This document shows positions 46,600 to 58,955 of a stretch of DNA of 64,000 bases, piece by piece. Under the pieces are notes generated by a model. It had not been told where the DNA came from and searched no databases. It was given only the letters and a program-made list of their open reading frames with translations. A program made the translations under genes and the position numbers. Position 1 is the first letter of the stretch; every line of letters begins with the position of its first letter. Where the stretch lies: positions 1 to 64,000 of the forward strand of contig JAMJFZ010001780.1 in NCBI GenBank assembly GCA_026225945.1, written 5' to 3'. Source of the DNA: Cricetomys ansorgei (Eukaryota > Chordata > Mammalia > Rodentia > Nesomyidae).

Positions 46600-47260
46600 T
46601 CCTCTAAATGCTCATCTAATATACTTTGTTCATATTCATGCCCCCTCTTCACATCCATCCCCCTTTCCTTGATCACCTAACTTTGCGTCTTTTTATTTTA
46701 ATTAAAAAAAATCAAGTAGAGTTTGCACTGCCCATATACTCTTGGATGTATGGGCTTCTGCTGGAAAATGGTTGACCTCCTAGGGGCCATGTGTTTAAAG
46801 AAAACTGACTTTCCATCTCCCAAGCCTGCGCAGATCTTTTGTGTGTCTCAACTGCTATGAATTCATATGGGAAACTACTCCACTATCTCCAGGAAAGAGT
46901 TTCTTTTTAATCATCCTCTGCCTATAGCCCTTAGAGTATTTCTAACTCCTCCTCCAAGAGACTCCCTGAGCCTTGGGAGGAGGAGGTATGATGTAGAGGT
47001 TCACTTAGTGCCAATCTCATATTCTCAGAATCTTGATCAGTAGTGGGTATCTATGTTAATCACCATCTACTACAAAAAAAAGCTTCTCTGATAGGGGTTG
47101 ACTGAGCACTTATACCTTGGATATAAACAAGTCATTAGGCCATCCATTAATACTATATCCATTTAGCAGAGTAATAGTAGTAGTTTCTCCCCTAAGGGCT
47201 ATTACCTGTCTCACAACAAGTTCTTGGCCTCAGTAATGGCAATAATTCATTTCCTTGAAA
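46600..47260 (-). mobile_element. Rodent Lx-type LINE-1 3' UTR fragment
   Basis: The + strand is C/T-rich at first ('catgccccctcttcacatcc'), then 'agtttgcactgcccatatac', 'atggttgacctcctaggggc', 'ccctgagccttgggaggagg', 'aatcaccatctactac', 'aagcttctctgataggggt' and 'agcagagtaatagtagtag'. These are successive blocks of rodent L1 3'-end sequence. The minus orientation is inferred from the C/T bias. No ORF2 is intact. Confidence 0.75.
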
Positions 47261-47307
47261 AAAAATGTATTTATTTGGAGTAAGAAGTATGAGCTTTTCC
47301 TAGTGGT

Positions 47308-47636
47308 GTGATGATTAGTGTTACTTGTCAGTTTGACACAATCTATAATCACTGGGGAGATTTGGCCTCTGGGAATGGTTGTGAGGTAGTATCTTGATTG
47401 CTTCAACAGAGGTGGAAGAGCTGCTCACTGTCAGTAAGGCCGTTCCTGGGCTAGATCCTGAACCGTGTAAATAAAGAAAGGGGGCAGAGGAGCCAAAACA
47501 TTCACTGTTCTCTCTTCCTGACTAGGAATATGATGGAACCAGTGCTTCTAACTCTTGATAATCTGACTTCCCTGCCATGGACTGTTCCTTGAACTGGGAG
47601 CTAAAATCTTTCTCCCCTAAGTGGCTTATTAATTCC

Positions 47637-47682
<46 letters not shown>

Positions 47683-47769
47683 ATCTATCTATCTATCTAT
47701 CTATTTGTGTTTATTTATTTATTTATTATCAGGGTATTTTATCACAGCAACAGGAAAGAAACTAAGACA
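47308..47769 (+). mobile_element. Rodent MaLR-type LTR interrupted by (TATC)n
   Basis: It starts 'tgtgatgattagtg', then 'acttgtcagtttgacaca', 'gggcagaggagcc', 'aatctttctcccc' and 'ttatcacagcaacaggaaag', and ends 'actaagaca'. These are sense-strand landmarks of the MT/ORR1 class. The U5 region is split by a 68-bp tetranucleotide expansion. The + frame at 47577-47765 is microsatellite-encoded. Confidence 0.78.
47637..47704. repeat. (TATC)n microsatellite inside a MaLR LTR
   Basis: About sixteen tatc units with one missing base near 47681, followed by a short (TTTA)n. Confidence 0.96.
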
Positions 47770-49992
47770 GAAAGCATACCTAAGCTCTTCTTAATCATGC
47801 CCCTTGACTACCCAAGGTTTATGCAAAGACAGGGACAGTGTTGCATCCGACAAGTCAGGGAACTCCAAGAACTTTCCTGAGAGAGAATCCCCACTGCTGG
47901 AGTCATGACCAAGACTCCTGGTAGGCCTGGTCTAAAGGCTGACCACAGTTACAGACATCAACAGAGTGAGAGAATCTTCCTGCAAGAAGAATGACTTCTT
48001 CACTCAGAAATAAAGCTAAGAAGAGTCCAAACTGTTTTTGTAAAGTGAGTGTTGGGAGAATTAGAGAGAGGGGGGATTAGAGGGATGAGCAAGATTGAAG
48101 GCTAGCTTTTAATTTTGCACTGAAGAGTCAGTTAACAATGGTTACAAAGGAAATTAAAAGCCTGGAAGCATTTGAGGATTTTGTTATTTCTGAAGTTACG
48201 AAACACATCAGTATTGCATAGGCCTGTGTTTAATGTGGTGTAGCAATGTGACAGCCTTTGTGGATAGGCTCTGGAAACCCTTTGAATGGCTTCCATGAGC
48301 AAATCAGCATTCTCATCACAACTGTGACCCTCAGATTCTGTGTGCCCATTTTTCTGGCTCTTAAAGACCACAGTCCCACACTTGTCATGAAGTTCACTCA
48401 AGTGGTATGCGTTTGGGGATTTGAGGGTGAGAAGAAAGGCCTGCTGGATATATGTCTGTGAAGCTGAAGAAGGGAAGAGTCCAGAAGAGATTCATCAACT
48501 GGCAGTTCAAAGCAACACCGCGTCTACTGTTGATTGTTGTGGTGAAATTGCCACTCAAATCCCAAAACCCAAGTAGAATCTAACCACTCATTCATTGTAA
48601 ATCCCTGGGTAGATGGTGCTTTCCATGGTCATGAAAGAGGGAGCTCCTTCTCAAACTTTGAATGTGGAATGTCAAAATGAATAGTTCTGCCAGACTCAGT
48701 CAAGATACAGTTGAAGCTAAGGAAACCTGCTTAGAATGAAGAGCTGAGGTTTTCATATCAATCTTTATTTAGTTTGTGTCACAAGCAAGGGATTCATCTA
48801 AGTACTTGAATGATAGTTATGGATGTAAACCTGATTATGAACAGACGACGTAGATGACATTATCATTTACCAGATAGGTAAGGTATGAACAAGGTAAAAG
48901 AACTTGTGGAAGTGCTCATGGCTGAGAAGAAATGGGTGAAAATTAATTCCAGGCAGACTGCGCATATGCCTCTAGCCATCACCTTCTCTCACACCCGTAT
49001 CATGCCCTTTAATGTAACAGGAACCCATTTTTACTATGAAGTAGAAGACAAATGGTCTTTTGAAGTGTTATGTAGTCTATTGGCTTTGTTAAATGACAAA
49101 TGCGGTAATCAAGATCACTTTCTTCAATGATCTTCAAATAAATTTGTATTTTGTTACATATTTGAAGACTCTGCTCTTATCTACCTTGTGTTAGATAGAG
49201 TGTGTGTTTTGCAGAACAACTGAATTTGTCAAGGCTATCCAGGCTTCTGCCCCTGGGAAGGAGGATGAATATAAGAAACAGGGCCTCTGATGGTAGCCAT
49301 GGGCCCTTTTTCCCCACAATTCTATTATTTTATTATTTTGTATTTTTCAAAGATAAGCAGATAATGTCTTCTTCATTTCCTGAACATTGTTGGAACTTTC
49401 TACCATCTTAACCCAGAAGAGAAGCCTTTTTCAGCACCTTCAGATCCCATATTCACAAAAATAAAAGGAGAGGAATCACCCTTGTTTTGAAACAGGGTCA
49501 CACATTAGCCTTGAGATCGCCAAATGGGCTAAGTGTGATCCTTTACAAGATTACAAACACAAGACAGCATGCCAGCACTCTAGCTCCTTAAGGCCCAGTA
49601 AGTCAAGGTGCTACACTTTTCATTAGTAAATAAGATGGAATACCATTGCTTAAATCATGCTCTCATCATTAAAAATCAGCTCCCTAAACAAGTTCATGTT
49701 TAGATTTGGAAGCAAGTAGAATTAGCATCAAAGAAGTAGGTGGACTACAATAGACACATAATGCACAAATTCAGTTAAATTAGTTTTTAGACAAAAAATG
49801 CAATGTAAGCATGCCAAGGGAAGTTCACAGTTTAGTAAAGGCATACAAAGAAAAAAAGGCAAAAGCTTTTGCCAAAGATCTGGACAAAGGATTTCCTTCT
49901 GTTTGGATGATTAGATATCTACAATACCCTACAGAAAAAAATTGAAAGGATTGTTGACATTAAAGCATTTGGAGTGGGTGAACAGAAACATC
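47770..49992. other. Unique sequence, no gene proven
   Basis: Frames at 48132-48461 (both strands) and 48885-49130 have no recognised domain. 48240-48600 has a somewhat coding-like texture with scattered stops and could be an old processed pseudogene, but I cannot name a parent. Confidence 0.35.
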
Positions 49993-50400
49993 ATTTTATT
50001 TCAATTGTAATTCCACCATTTCCCTCTCCCCTTTCCTCTCTCCAACTCATCTCATGCCCCTCACTTCTTCTAAACTCCAGAGCCGCATTTATTATTATTA
50101 TTTTTACATATATAACATCTACACCCAAGTATGTAAATGCAATCTGCTGAGTCCACTTAGTGTTGCTTGTACGTATATGACCTCAGGGTTAGTCATTGGT
50201 ATTGGATAACTATTTAGGGAGCCAATCCCTGAAAGAGTCTAATTCTAGTTCTCTCAGAAATTATTAGCTGCTTATAATTCTTTGTCTAGGAGTGGAGTGG
50301 GTGATAGTTCTCCCTTCCACATTAGCATATCCATCAGTGCTATACCCACCATACCTCACTAATATGGCTGCCTAAACAAGACCCCAACTATGACATCAGA
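49993..50400 (-). mobile_element. Rodent Lx-type LINE-1 3' UTR fragment
   Basis: 'tttccctctcccctttcctc', 'atgcccctcacttcttctaa', 'ttattattatttttacatat', 'cttagtgttgcttgtacg', 'cattggtattggataac', 'tagctgcttataattctttg', and 'gctgcctaaacaagacccc' follow the rodent L1 3' UTR antisense order. Confidence 0.78.
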
Positions 50401-50659
50401 AAAACTTTGAAGAGGAATGATGAGAAAAAGGAAACTCTTTAAAACCACCAGGAAAAAATAAAATAGTATCAATATTTATCATAGTAGAGAAGACCTAGAA
50501 AGCTCCATCCATTTTTAAAATCTTTTCTAATGAGTTGATTTATATACCTACTTTGAAGATTGAAGGCATAACCTGAATTGTCTAGAGTTCATTAACAGAT
50601 CTGGGAATATAGGTTGCTAGTCTAATATGGTAAGGCTCTGGATTCAATCTATACACATA
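50401..50659. other. AT-rich unique sequence
   Basis: Nothing recognised. Confidence 0.4.
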
Positions 50660-50682
50660 CAGAGAGAGAAAGAAGGGGAGAG

Positions 50683-50713
<31 letters not shown>
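50660..50713. repeat. (GA)n microsatellite
   Basis: Interrupted then pure GA run ending in an A-run. Confidence 0.93.
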
Positions 50714-50949
50714 AAAAAAACTTTGAACTTTGAGATTTCTTATCTTACCATGGCTTAAGAAATCCTTTCAATTTTAGCAAGCTCACTAGCATCAAATGGA
50801 TTCTTCTATATATTAGATTTTGTATGACAAAGCTTATCTTCTTAAACCTCCTATAGACTAGAATCCTCAGTAAATCCACTCTCCACCATGGATTTAAACC
50901 AAAACTCACAGCGTGTCACTCAGCATATAGGAAAGAATGCAGCCCTTTC

Positions 50950-51110
50950 AATAAGGTGTGGGTCTAAGGACTCTCCCAGTCACTTACTGCAGGCAAGCTA
51001 TTTAAAGTCCTCAAGACTCAGATTTCTTATATTTAAAAATGAGTAAAGATTCCTTCAGATTTTAGTGTGATTATACACCAAGAACAAGGTCTGATATACA
51101 GTTTTGAGTT
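50950..51110 (-). mobile_element. MIR SINE, minus strand
   Basis: 'ctcccagtcacttactgcag', 'gcaagctatttaaagtcctc', 'aagactcagatttcttat' and 'ttaaaaatgag' correspond to the reversed MIR words for 'gcaagttacttaacctc', 'gagcctcagtttcctcat' and 'ctgtaaaatgggg'. Confidence 0.65.
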
Positions 51111-51227
51111 GGATACAGCTCACTGAATGGCATTTACTATTGCTTTTCTAGTTTAATTATCCCTGGTATAGAAATACAATTGACATTTTTGATCTAACAA
51201 AATTACTTAATTAGACAAGATGCCTAA

Positions 51228-51390
51228 TCAGGACTCACTACATGAGTTGTAGAGCCCGGAGCAAGATGGAAGATGGAGTCTTCTGTTCAAAAATTATCAA
51301 ATTGCAAGGTGGCAACAGCAAAGCACAGAGCCAAGACAGGGTACTTCTTCACACCAAACTCATGAGACTTCACAGGCCACACACATAAGT
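51228..51390 (+). mobile_element. Ancient mammalian repeat, family not assigned
   Basis: 'ggactcactacatgagttgt', 'gagcccggagcaagatgga', 'ttctgttcaaaaattatcaa', 'ggtggcaacagcaaagca' and 'gagacttcacaggccacac' resemble a widespread mammalian repeat with 'tgttcaaaaattatt' and 'gcacaggtcgcac' blocks. I recognise the pattern but not the name. Confidence 0.4.
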
Positions 51391-52000
51391 AACTGGCTCT
51401 TGTCTTAAGTGACCTTTGGAAGTATCACAACTAGTTGTAAGAACTGGGAAAAATAACCATTTTTTTTTTTTAGCACTTCACTAGTTCTAAGGCAAATATC
51501 ATCATCAATAATAATTTGGATACATATTAAAAAGATGCCAGCCAGTTTCTCTCTTCTAGTTCTGTTTGGTGCCATGGGTCATTCTTTCCCAAGGAAAATG
51601 CATTCAAGAATTGTGTTTTGATGAAGAAAAAGAAAAAAAAAGAAAGAAATCTTCCATTAACTCTTCTTCATTTTGCAGTACAATTGACCCTTGGAAGCAG
51701 AAAAGGAATTAGAAAAACAAAATAAACATTAGAAAACCTGAGGCACTCTGGACAGTGATCAGAAGGGAAAATGTGTTAACAAAATGTAATTCTGTTTAGG
51801 ACTACAAAATGAGAATGCAACTTTCATTAATATCCTGGGCTGAAGCCAGGCTTTAGTCTGATTGATATGGAGAATCCCAACTGTGAGGCTGGGAAAGAGG
51901 CTGAGATTTATGTACACTCGCCTTTTTTTTTACAGTTATGCTCATGTCTCTAGAGGCCAAGGCATTTTCAATAAATCATATAAATAAATAAGCGCAAGCA
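51391..52000. other. Unique sequence, no gene seen
   Basis: A- and T-runs at 51460-51471 and 51624-51649. No gene recognised. Confidence 0.4.
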
Positions 52001-53047
52001 GAATTCTGAGCTCACTTCTTCATTCAAAGTTTCCATTGCCGTCCAAGACATTTCCACATGCACAGCGAGGACAGAAGATGGATCTCTCGTTACCCATTAT
52101 TTGAAGGAAAATATCTAGCTTTGATAAGGACGTAACATGATTTTTGCCCCCTGAACTTCACTGAAGACTATGTAATCTTTGCCAATGAACCCTTATAAGC
52201 AAAGGCGTGCTTTCTACTTTTAATGGTGGGTGAATAGCTTGTGAACACTTTACAAGGGTATGTCACTGCTCAGTTTGGGGTCTTTATGTGGTAAATAATT
52301 GCAGCTGTGAGCGAGTTTGAGAAATAACTGTACCACTTGGGGAATATTTTTTTTTTCGGAATATTTTTTTTTCTTTTCCTTTTGAATAAGGAAAGAGAGA
52401 CAGAGAGAAAGAAGGAAGGCCCAGCATTCAGAAGTCATGTAAGAGAAAAAAAATGCTAAAGGCATTTAAATATTGGTCATTGCAACTCATATCACCAAAT
52501 GGTATTAACTGAGAGGATTCAACAATAGCACACCCAAAATTTAACTTCATAGCTAAAGACATAAAGCCGAGGAAAATCGACTCGCCAAATTCTGCTGTTA
52601 CTCTGCCCTTGCAGCCTTCTAATCTGCATTCCTGTACTTTTCCTACAGGGCCTCCCTATAGAGTCCATTGCAGCATCTTTTCTTCCCAGAAAATTATGTC
52701 CTACCAGATTTACAAGTGTTCTGGTATCTCCTGTGATAATCCATCCATTTGCTTATTCAATAAACTAGATCGTTACTTTGAAGAGTAACTTTGGAGCCCG
52801 TGCTACTTTGGGAACTGGTACAGCGGTCTAACTCCAACTGCAAGAGATGTAAAACAGTGGTTAAAAAAAATGAAGAGGATCAAAATGAAGTAGAATCAGT
52901 AGCTGAGGAATCGTAGAAGTTGAGGAAAGAACTCGACATATACGGATAGCTGTTCTGTTGAGTAAGTGCCGAGGAGACTTGGCATCGGCCGCAGGAACCT
53001 GCAGGTTTCTCACATTTCCTAGCAGTCTTTCTACCACGCTTCAGAAT
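52001..53047. other. Repeat-poor stretch with retained CpG
   Basis: No transposon is recognised apart from a T-rich then A/G-rich patch at 52346-52420. About six CpGs lie in 52000-52240 and about a dozen in 52565-53040 (for example 'gccgagg', 'atcgactcgcc', 'catcggccgcagg'). No open frame or splice-bounded segment is convincing. Confidence 0.35.
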
Positions 53048-53240
53048 GAAGACTCAGGAGCCAGATCACCCGTTTTCCAGTGGTAGTTCTTAGACATTTC
53101 ACTCAGCCATTCTTGATCTCAGTTTCCTTCTGGGTGAAACACAGACAACAGAATATCTATTTCTTAGGCTGTTACAAGGATTTAAATCAGTGACTCGCCT
53201 GATAGTAATTCAAGAACTGGATGTCACCAGGCAAACACTG
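53048..53240 (-). mobile_element. MIR SINE, minus strand
   Basis: 'cttagacatttcactcagcc', 'ttcttgatctcagtttcctt', 'ctgggtgaaacacagac', 'cttaggctgttacaaggatt' and 'taaatcagtgactc' match reversed MIR blocks ('gcctcagtttcctc', 'gggttgttgtgaggatt', 'aaatgagat'). Confidence 0.75.
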
Positions 53241-56200
53241 TAAGTACTTGGGTGCTACCTTAACCACTGAAATAATGCATTTCTGCTCTGTGACTGGACT
53301 AGTTCCTCTAATTTCAGAAGACACAAAATTTTAATCGTGATATCATAACCTTGAAGGATAAACAGCCAACTTTTAAAATATAAAAATCTTGGTTTTCCTT
53401 TGTAATTCTTGATAATTATCAAGCCTAGATTCAACACACCAGTAATCCAGATGCTATTATTTTCTCAGAAAGAAAAGGCAAGATTTACAGTAGTTGTTCA
53501 ACTCACTGTTTCGGTGATATGGATAATATGGAAGATGATACACAGAATTTATTGTTATTACATACGCAGCAAAGGCCATCAAAACTGAGGGGCACTGTCT
53601 TCTGTATGAGGCCAGGTAGAATAAATAGAAATTGGGAGGAATATGGGAACCAAGGCCAAATTAATATGTAATTCTTGAAATTTAGTGCTGGCTCTACTAG
53701 CCCTTTGCTCCCTCTCCCATAGGCAAGCTGCTTTACTGTCAATGCTTCTGTTTTATTATCTGAGTTCAGGAATGATAGTATGAGGGACTCATTTTACTGT
53801 GCAGCTTACAAGACAGACTTTTAAAATTACAAACTATGATAAAATAAAGATAGTATGATCAGTTTGTTAAATTTAATTTCTGCTTGCTTCTTTGCTATGC
53901 TTGGGGAATTTTTTGACTAGTAAATATAAATACATTTACATCCATATAATTTATACATTTACAGGCACCAGTTTTGTTTTTTATTTTTTCCTTTTCTGTT
54001 ACTATTGCTTACCCTTTTCTTCTGAAGAAAAAAAAAAAACAGGATAATGGTTGTCATCATTTGCATTCATTGAATCGGATTCACACTAATGTGTTATTAC
54101 CGGGACATTTGCCTTTTAACACCAATGCCTCGTTACCTCCTTTCCTTACTTGGTACTCAATCTCCTTTAAAACTAAGCTACAGATGCTTAGCTTTCAGAA
54201 TTTCACTTTGGACAGAAGGAAGGAGGCAGGAATGAATGTTCACTGCTTCTCTCACACCTCTGTCCTTCAGTTTTAGATGTTTCCTGCCAGAGCATTGTCC
54301 CTGAGCACACAACAGGGTCAGAGCTTTTCCCATGAACCTCTCCCCATCTTTGGGCTTATTTTTCTGCTTCAGGTTCTGTGCCCTGTAGGTGATAGTTGTA
54401 CCTGGGTTCCAAAGTTTCTACTGTGATACAGTTCTACAATTTAAGAGATGCAGTTCATAATGAGGTTTCAGAAGAGTAGTTTTCTTAATCTGACGGATGA
54501 GAAGTCAAAATGAGATTGAGGCCGGAGTCAAACAGGGATAAAGAAAGATGGAGCCTACTAGGGTCTTAGGCTTGGCGCACAGCGTAAGCAGGCCCTGAAA
54601 TGAGACTGAGTCAGGTTATGTAACAGTGTTTTAAGGAAAGAACCTAACTTTTTGAAATTGTCCACAGCTGCTGGTGGGGTATTAGTAGGGGGTATTCTGT
54701 ACCCAGTGGTTTGTCCTCATCAACAAGCACATAACCTCAGGGGAGACGTCTCCTTGAATCACTTGTTCCTGAAGAAGATTCTTGTGTGAGGAATGTGGTG
54801 TCCAGGGACTGCCAATGTCTACTGAGGTAAGGAGAGAAAATTCACCATGACCTAGAGTGAAATTACTCTGTGGCATAGAGACTGCCTGCCCTTCTCTGTG
54901 GTTTGAGTGTCAGAGGCAAGATCACAACATCTCAACTAGAGGCCTTCCTTCTAGCTTGTTCTCTCCCAGGATGCTCCACAAACCATTTAGGGAATGCCTA
55001 TAATGTGGTTGGTTGCTGGATTTCACTCTTTTTTTTAAGGGATTTTTTTTTTTTACAAACCACTGATGTTTTGATAGGCTTTGCCTACTTGAGTATTTTT
55101 TTCTTCTTCTGTGACTATTTTTACTGTGTTAAGTTCTCACTACCTTTGCTTCATTTGATCATATCTCACCTTCATCCTCCACCTTCAAGTAGGAATAAAA
55201 AATGGCAGCCAGAATGAGACCACTACTCTTTGAAAGATCACACTAGGTACATGACTCATCAAGCCACCTGACAGACCTCCAGAGAAGCACCATAAAGGAG
55301 CAGTGTACCTTTGTCTCAAAATCAGGAGACAAAAAAGAATGCGAAGTGCTTGCTAAAAGTTGCTCATTTTATAAATTGAAGCAAACTTGATCAAATTGTT
55401 AGTGGATGAAAGAGTAAGCTTATCACTAAAAGTAAATGTAAGGGTATTATGTTTTCCTAGTATAACTAGGAAACCTGTGAAACAATTTAACTATCAGTAA
55501 CTATACAGTTACCAATAAGCTTCTTCTGACAATCCACTAAGCTCACAGAAAAGGCAGTTTTACCAAGGCGTTTTAGTATAATAAACCAAATTTAGCATCT
55601 AAGAACAATCATGTGAACTTGATAAGGAAAACAGTTCTCCAGGAAATTTACCCTACTTTCCTTCTAATGTCTTTTCCGCTACTCCACAATGCTAGCAAAC
55701 TTACAAACACCTGTAAATGTCAGACTTAAGAACCAGATACCATCAAGGCAAATTAGAAGTTATTGTTGAGGACCCTGTCACTAAACACCTGTCACCTCAT
55801 TGTCTAAGAGCCTGCCTTATGAAACCCTCATTCCACAGACATATGAATAAACTATTTTAAACTATTTATTTAAATGATTTTAGATGTGGTTTCAGATGGC
55901 TCCTGTACCCATTTGAAATACTTTTCAGCCTCCTTTCTTTTCCAGTCACCCTGGTCACTGTTGAAGTGTTCACATCAGTAGCTCATGGTTACCTCCCACC
56001 ATGCACCTTGCACAGTGCCCTTACCTTCCAGTTTCCTGCACTCACCTGATGTCAGGTAGCTACCTACAACAAGCATGAGTTCAACTGTGAAGCCTAAATC
56101 TGCAGTGTGGTGAAATTTAGTATTGTCAGCAATATCTGGCTTTGAATTATATTACCTGGAGAAATCTATCACAAATTAGGAGCAATACAAATAAAACACC

Positions 56201-56439
56201 AGGAGCCAGCAAGCAAGAGGAACCTTGAAACTTGTGTGTTGTCAGTAGCAGTTGGGATGATACATGTTCTTGAATATGGGTCAGTCTTACTTCGTTGGAG
56301 CTTGTTGGTTTCAGTCATTATATCTACAGTTTTTTAAACACTTATGAGGTATATGCTTCCAAAAAACTATTTGAATAAAACAACAGGCTGAAACACTCTT
56401 CTGTGACTGTAAGATTCTGTTTTATTTTGTGTTTTTCTA
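53241..56439. other. AT-rich unique sequence, no gene seen
   Basis: Open frames at 53974-54276 and 54903-55217 (100-104 codons) span T-runs and are not credible. No interspersed repeat is recognised with confidence. Confidence 0.4.
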
Positions 56440-56900
56440 GTCTTTTCCAGTTACTATTGCTCCATGTAACTATGATATTATGCCTCCTGGCTTAGGAATT
56501 CAGACACGGAGAGCAGGATGATTGGTCTTTGCTTCACAATGACTTATGTTTCCACTGGAAAGATTTTAAGTCTGGCGATAATTCAAAGATGAAAAATATC
56601 TGAAGACCTCTTCATTCGTATGTTGTCTTCTTTCTCATGTGGCCTGGTGGGTACTAAATGTTCACTGAACCTCAGCTTGGCTATTGGCTAGAAACATAAG
56701 TATGGTTTCTTCCTGAAGTCTCTCTTGTAGACTGGTGTAGGTTTCACATTACCTGTTACCTGTGTACCAAGAGTAGGTATCCCAAGAAAGCAAGAGGGAG
56801 GTCCCTGGCATTTTTATGACTTAGCCTCAAAATCAAGTTGTGTCCATTCTCTTGTACTGTGTTAGTTTAGTCACTGATAAAGCTTTCCTTGGATATGGAG
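56440..56900 (+). mobile_element. Ancient mammalian interspersed repeat, family not assigned
   Basis: 'ccagttactattgctccatg', 'taggaattcagacacgg', 'gagcaggatgattggtcttt', 'tttctcatgtggcctggtgg', 'ctcagcttggctattggc' and 'catttttatgacttagcctc' follow the order of a well known old mammalian repeat ('gtcaggaattcgg', 'atgtggcctc', 'tttttatgacctagcctc'). I do not assign a name or end points. Confidence 0.5.
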
Positions 56901-57644
56901 AAAAATCATGAAGTTAAGAACTCAGTGAAAGGAGGATTAAGGTTTTGAAGTCAGTTACAAATGCAAACTGACTTTCATTTGATTGCAAAGGTATCTACTA
57001 TAAGGAACTCATGTGATTCACCTCTGGAAAATTCTGCATGTTGAAGTCCATCCCATGTCCATGAAAGTCAAATATCTCTCACCTCTCCCCACTTACCCAC
57101 AGTCCTTTCTAAGATCCCCAAGTCTCAAAATTCACTATGTCATCTGCTCAAATACCTAGTGATTCTTCATTAAGTTGATTGAAATTAAGACAAGGGCCCT
57201 TAAGTACAGCTTCTCAAAAACAGCTTCTCCTAGAACATTCGTTTTAACCAAAAGGCATTAGAAGGGATGGGTTATCTGTTCTCTAAACATTCGGTGCTTC
57301 ATGAGGGAACAGACAGAGGGTAGCCTTTTCATACATCCCATTTAATGTGGGGGAATCCAGGGCACTCAGAATCATCACTGCTGTGTAGAAACAGCATTGG
57401 TTCACTTTGCCCAGCCCAGTCGTTTCACTGAACAGTATTCTAACAGTTCTACCATTTTAAGCACCTGTGCCACATGATTTGGGGCCTTTCTGTGGGAGCT
57501 CTGGAGGTGGCAGGTTCACTCCATAGTTAACCTCAGAATGGTCCTGGTCAGAGTCCATCTTTGTGGCCTGTATTTAATTAGAGCTTGCTTGCTTCAAATT
57601 TGGCTCAATTGTGGTGGTCTTTTTGCCAACAGGATGTGGATTTA

Positions 57645-57646
<2 letters not shown>
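56901..57646. other. Unique sequence, no gene seen
   Basis: Nothing recognised. Confidence 0.4.

Positions 57647-57682
<36 letters not shown>
57647..57682. repeat. (GT)n microsatellite
   Basis: About 18 GT units. Confidence 0.95.
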
Positions 57683-57684
<2 letters not shown>

Positions 57685-58148
57685 GGTCTCACCATATGAA
57701 CGAAATGGGTGCAGAAAAGATACAAAAATAGCTATTCCCTGGGTGAAAAGGGACAGGTTTATTCCAAACCTCCAAGGCTGTCTCTAGGGAAAGAAGAAAT
57801 AAGATACTGGGGGAAATTTTTCCAATGTTTTAAGAGAACAATGTCTCTCTTCCAGAACATTGTCTGGGAGGAGGAGAACCAGAGAGCTGGAATGGAGAGC
57901 TTTGAAGTCTGTAACAGGTACTTGTGAATAGGGGATTGGAGGAGCCTGGGAGCTAATGTAGACTTTGCTAAGCTAATAGCACCACAGGTTATATGTTAAT
58001 GGAGGAACCAGAGGTGCCTTCTTTACCAGAGATAAGGGAAGTGATTCCATTTAGCAGGTAGGGACTATTTTCCTCTAATCCCTGATGGGTGCTGGTTTTG
58101 TCTAAATGTCAGACTTTGAGAAAAGTAGTTTATTCACTCAGACCAGAC
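57683..58148. other. Unique purine-rich sequence, no gene seen
   Basis: The + frame 57709-57927 is Lys/Glu-rich with no recognised domain. Confidence 0.4.
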
Positions 58149-58465
58149 AGCATGCGCATGCACAGCTTGTGGGCAGAAATGTGGGAGCACACAGGCTACA
58201 CATGTGGATGGCAGAGGATAAATTCAGGCACTGGGCTTTCCTTACCCTTAGTTTGAGACAAGTCCCTGTTATTGCTTCCTGTTGTAAGCAATACAGAGGG
58301 CTGGGAAGCTTCCGAACCTTCTCTGTCTCCACCTATCCTTCATTGTAGGAGCACTGGTGTTGCTGACAGTATCAGGTCCTGATTTATAGGTTCCGGGAAT
58401 CTGGATTCAGGTCCTCGCACCTGTCTAGCAAGTGCTTCACACACTGAGACACTTCCTTAGCCCAA
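58149..58465 (-). mobile_element. B4 SINE, minus strand
   Basis: Reversed B4 form: 'catgcgcatgcacagcttg' 3' end, a diverged B1-like middle with 'gtttgagacaagtccctg', then the ID-like head 'gttccgggaatctggattca', 'ggtcctcgcacctgtctagc', 'aagtgcttcacacactgag' and 'acttccttagccca'. Frames on both strands here are shadows. Confidence 0.75.
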
Positions 58466-58599
58466 TTTACTAATTTTTAATAGGGAATCTGTATTGCTAG
58501 TTGTGGTTTTAGTTTACAGTTTACATCTTAAATAACTAGGATATTTTGTATTACAACCCACCCCTTTCCTAACCATACACACTGGTGGTTAAATAACAG

Positions 58600-58955
58600 C
58601 TGGCGGAGTGATAATTCTGACAGAAAAAAAGATCGTAACTCTCACCTCAGGTAAAACAAGAGTACAACCGTCCGGCTGTTTCGATGATTTCATGTAAAAA
58701 TGAAAATTGCATCCTTCACTAAAAGAAGATAAAAGAAACGTGAAAAGGTGTAAATTGAACTTTTACCTCACATCGCATCCCTGTTGTTTACCACAATCGA
58801 TTTATTTCTGTTTGTTTTACTGTCTATCCGCTGAAAGCGTATCTGAATCCAACGAAAATGTAAAACATGTGATCTGAAATTGTTTGCGAAAGGAAAGAGG
58901 AAGTGTGCTGTTAAATGTTAAAGACGGGTCCTGTGGTGAATTGTATACATGCGCC
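58600..58955. promoter_or_regulatory. CpG-retaining AT-rich block, candidate conserved non-coding element
   Basis: I count fourteen CpGs between 58604 and 58953 (58604, 58634, 58669, 58673, 58682, 58739, 58774, 58798, 58829, 58838, 58853, 58887, 58925, 58952), although the sequence is AT-rich. The 130 bp just upstream contain none. No repeat is recognised and there is no open frame of interest. The pattern suits long-range conserved elements and unmethylated enhancers. Function is inferred, not shown. Confidence 0.45.

Noticed and set aside
48132..48600. Processed pseudogene
   Set aside because: Some codon-like texture, but stops in every long frame, no parent gene recognised, no poly(A) tail or target duplication found.
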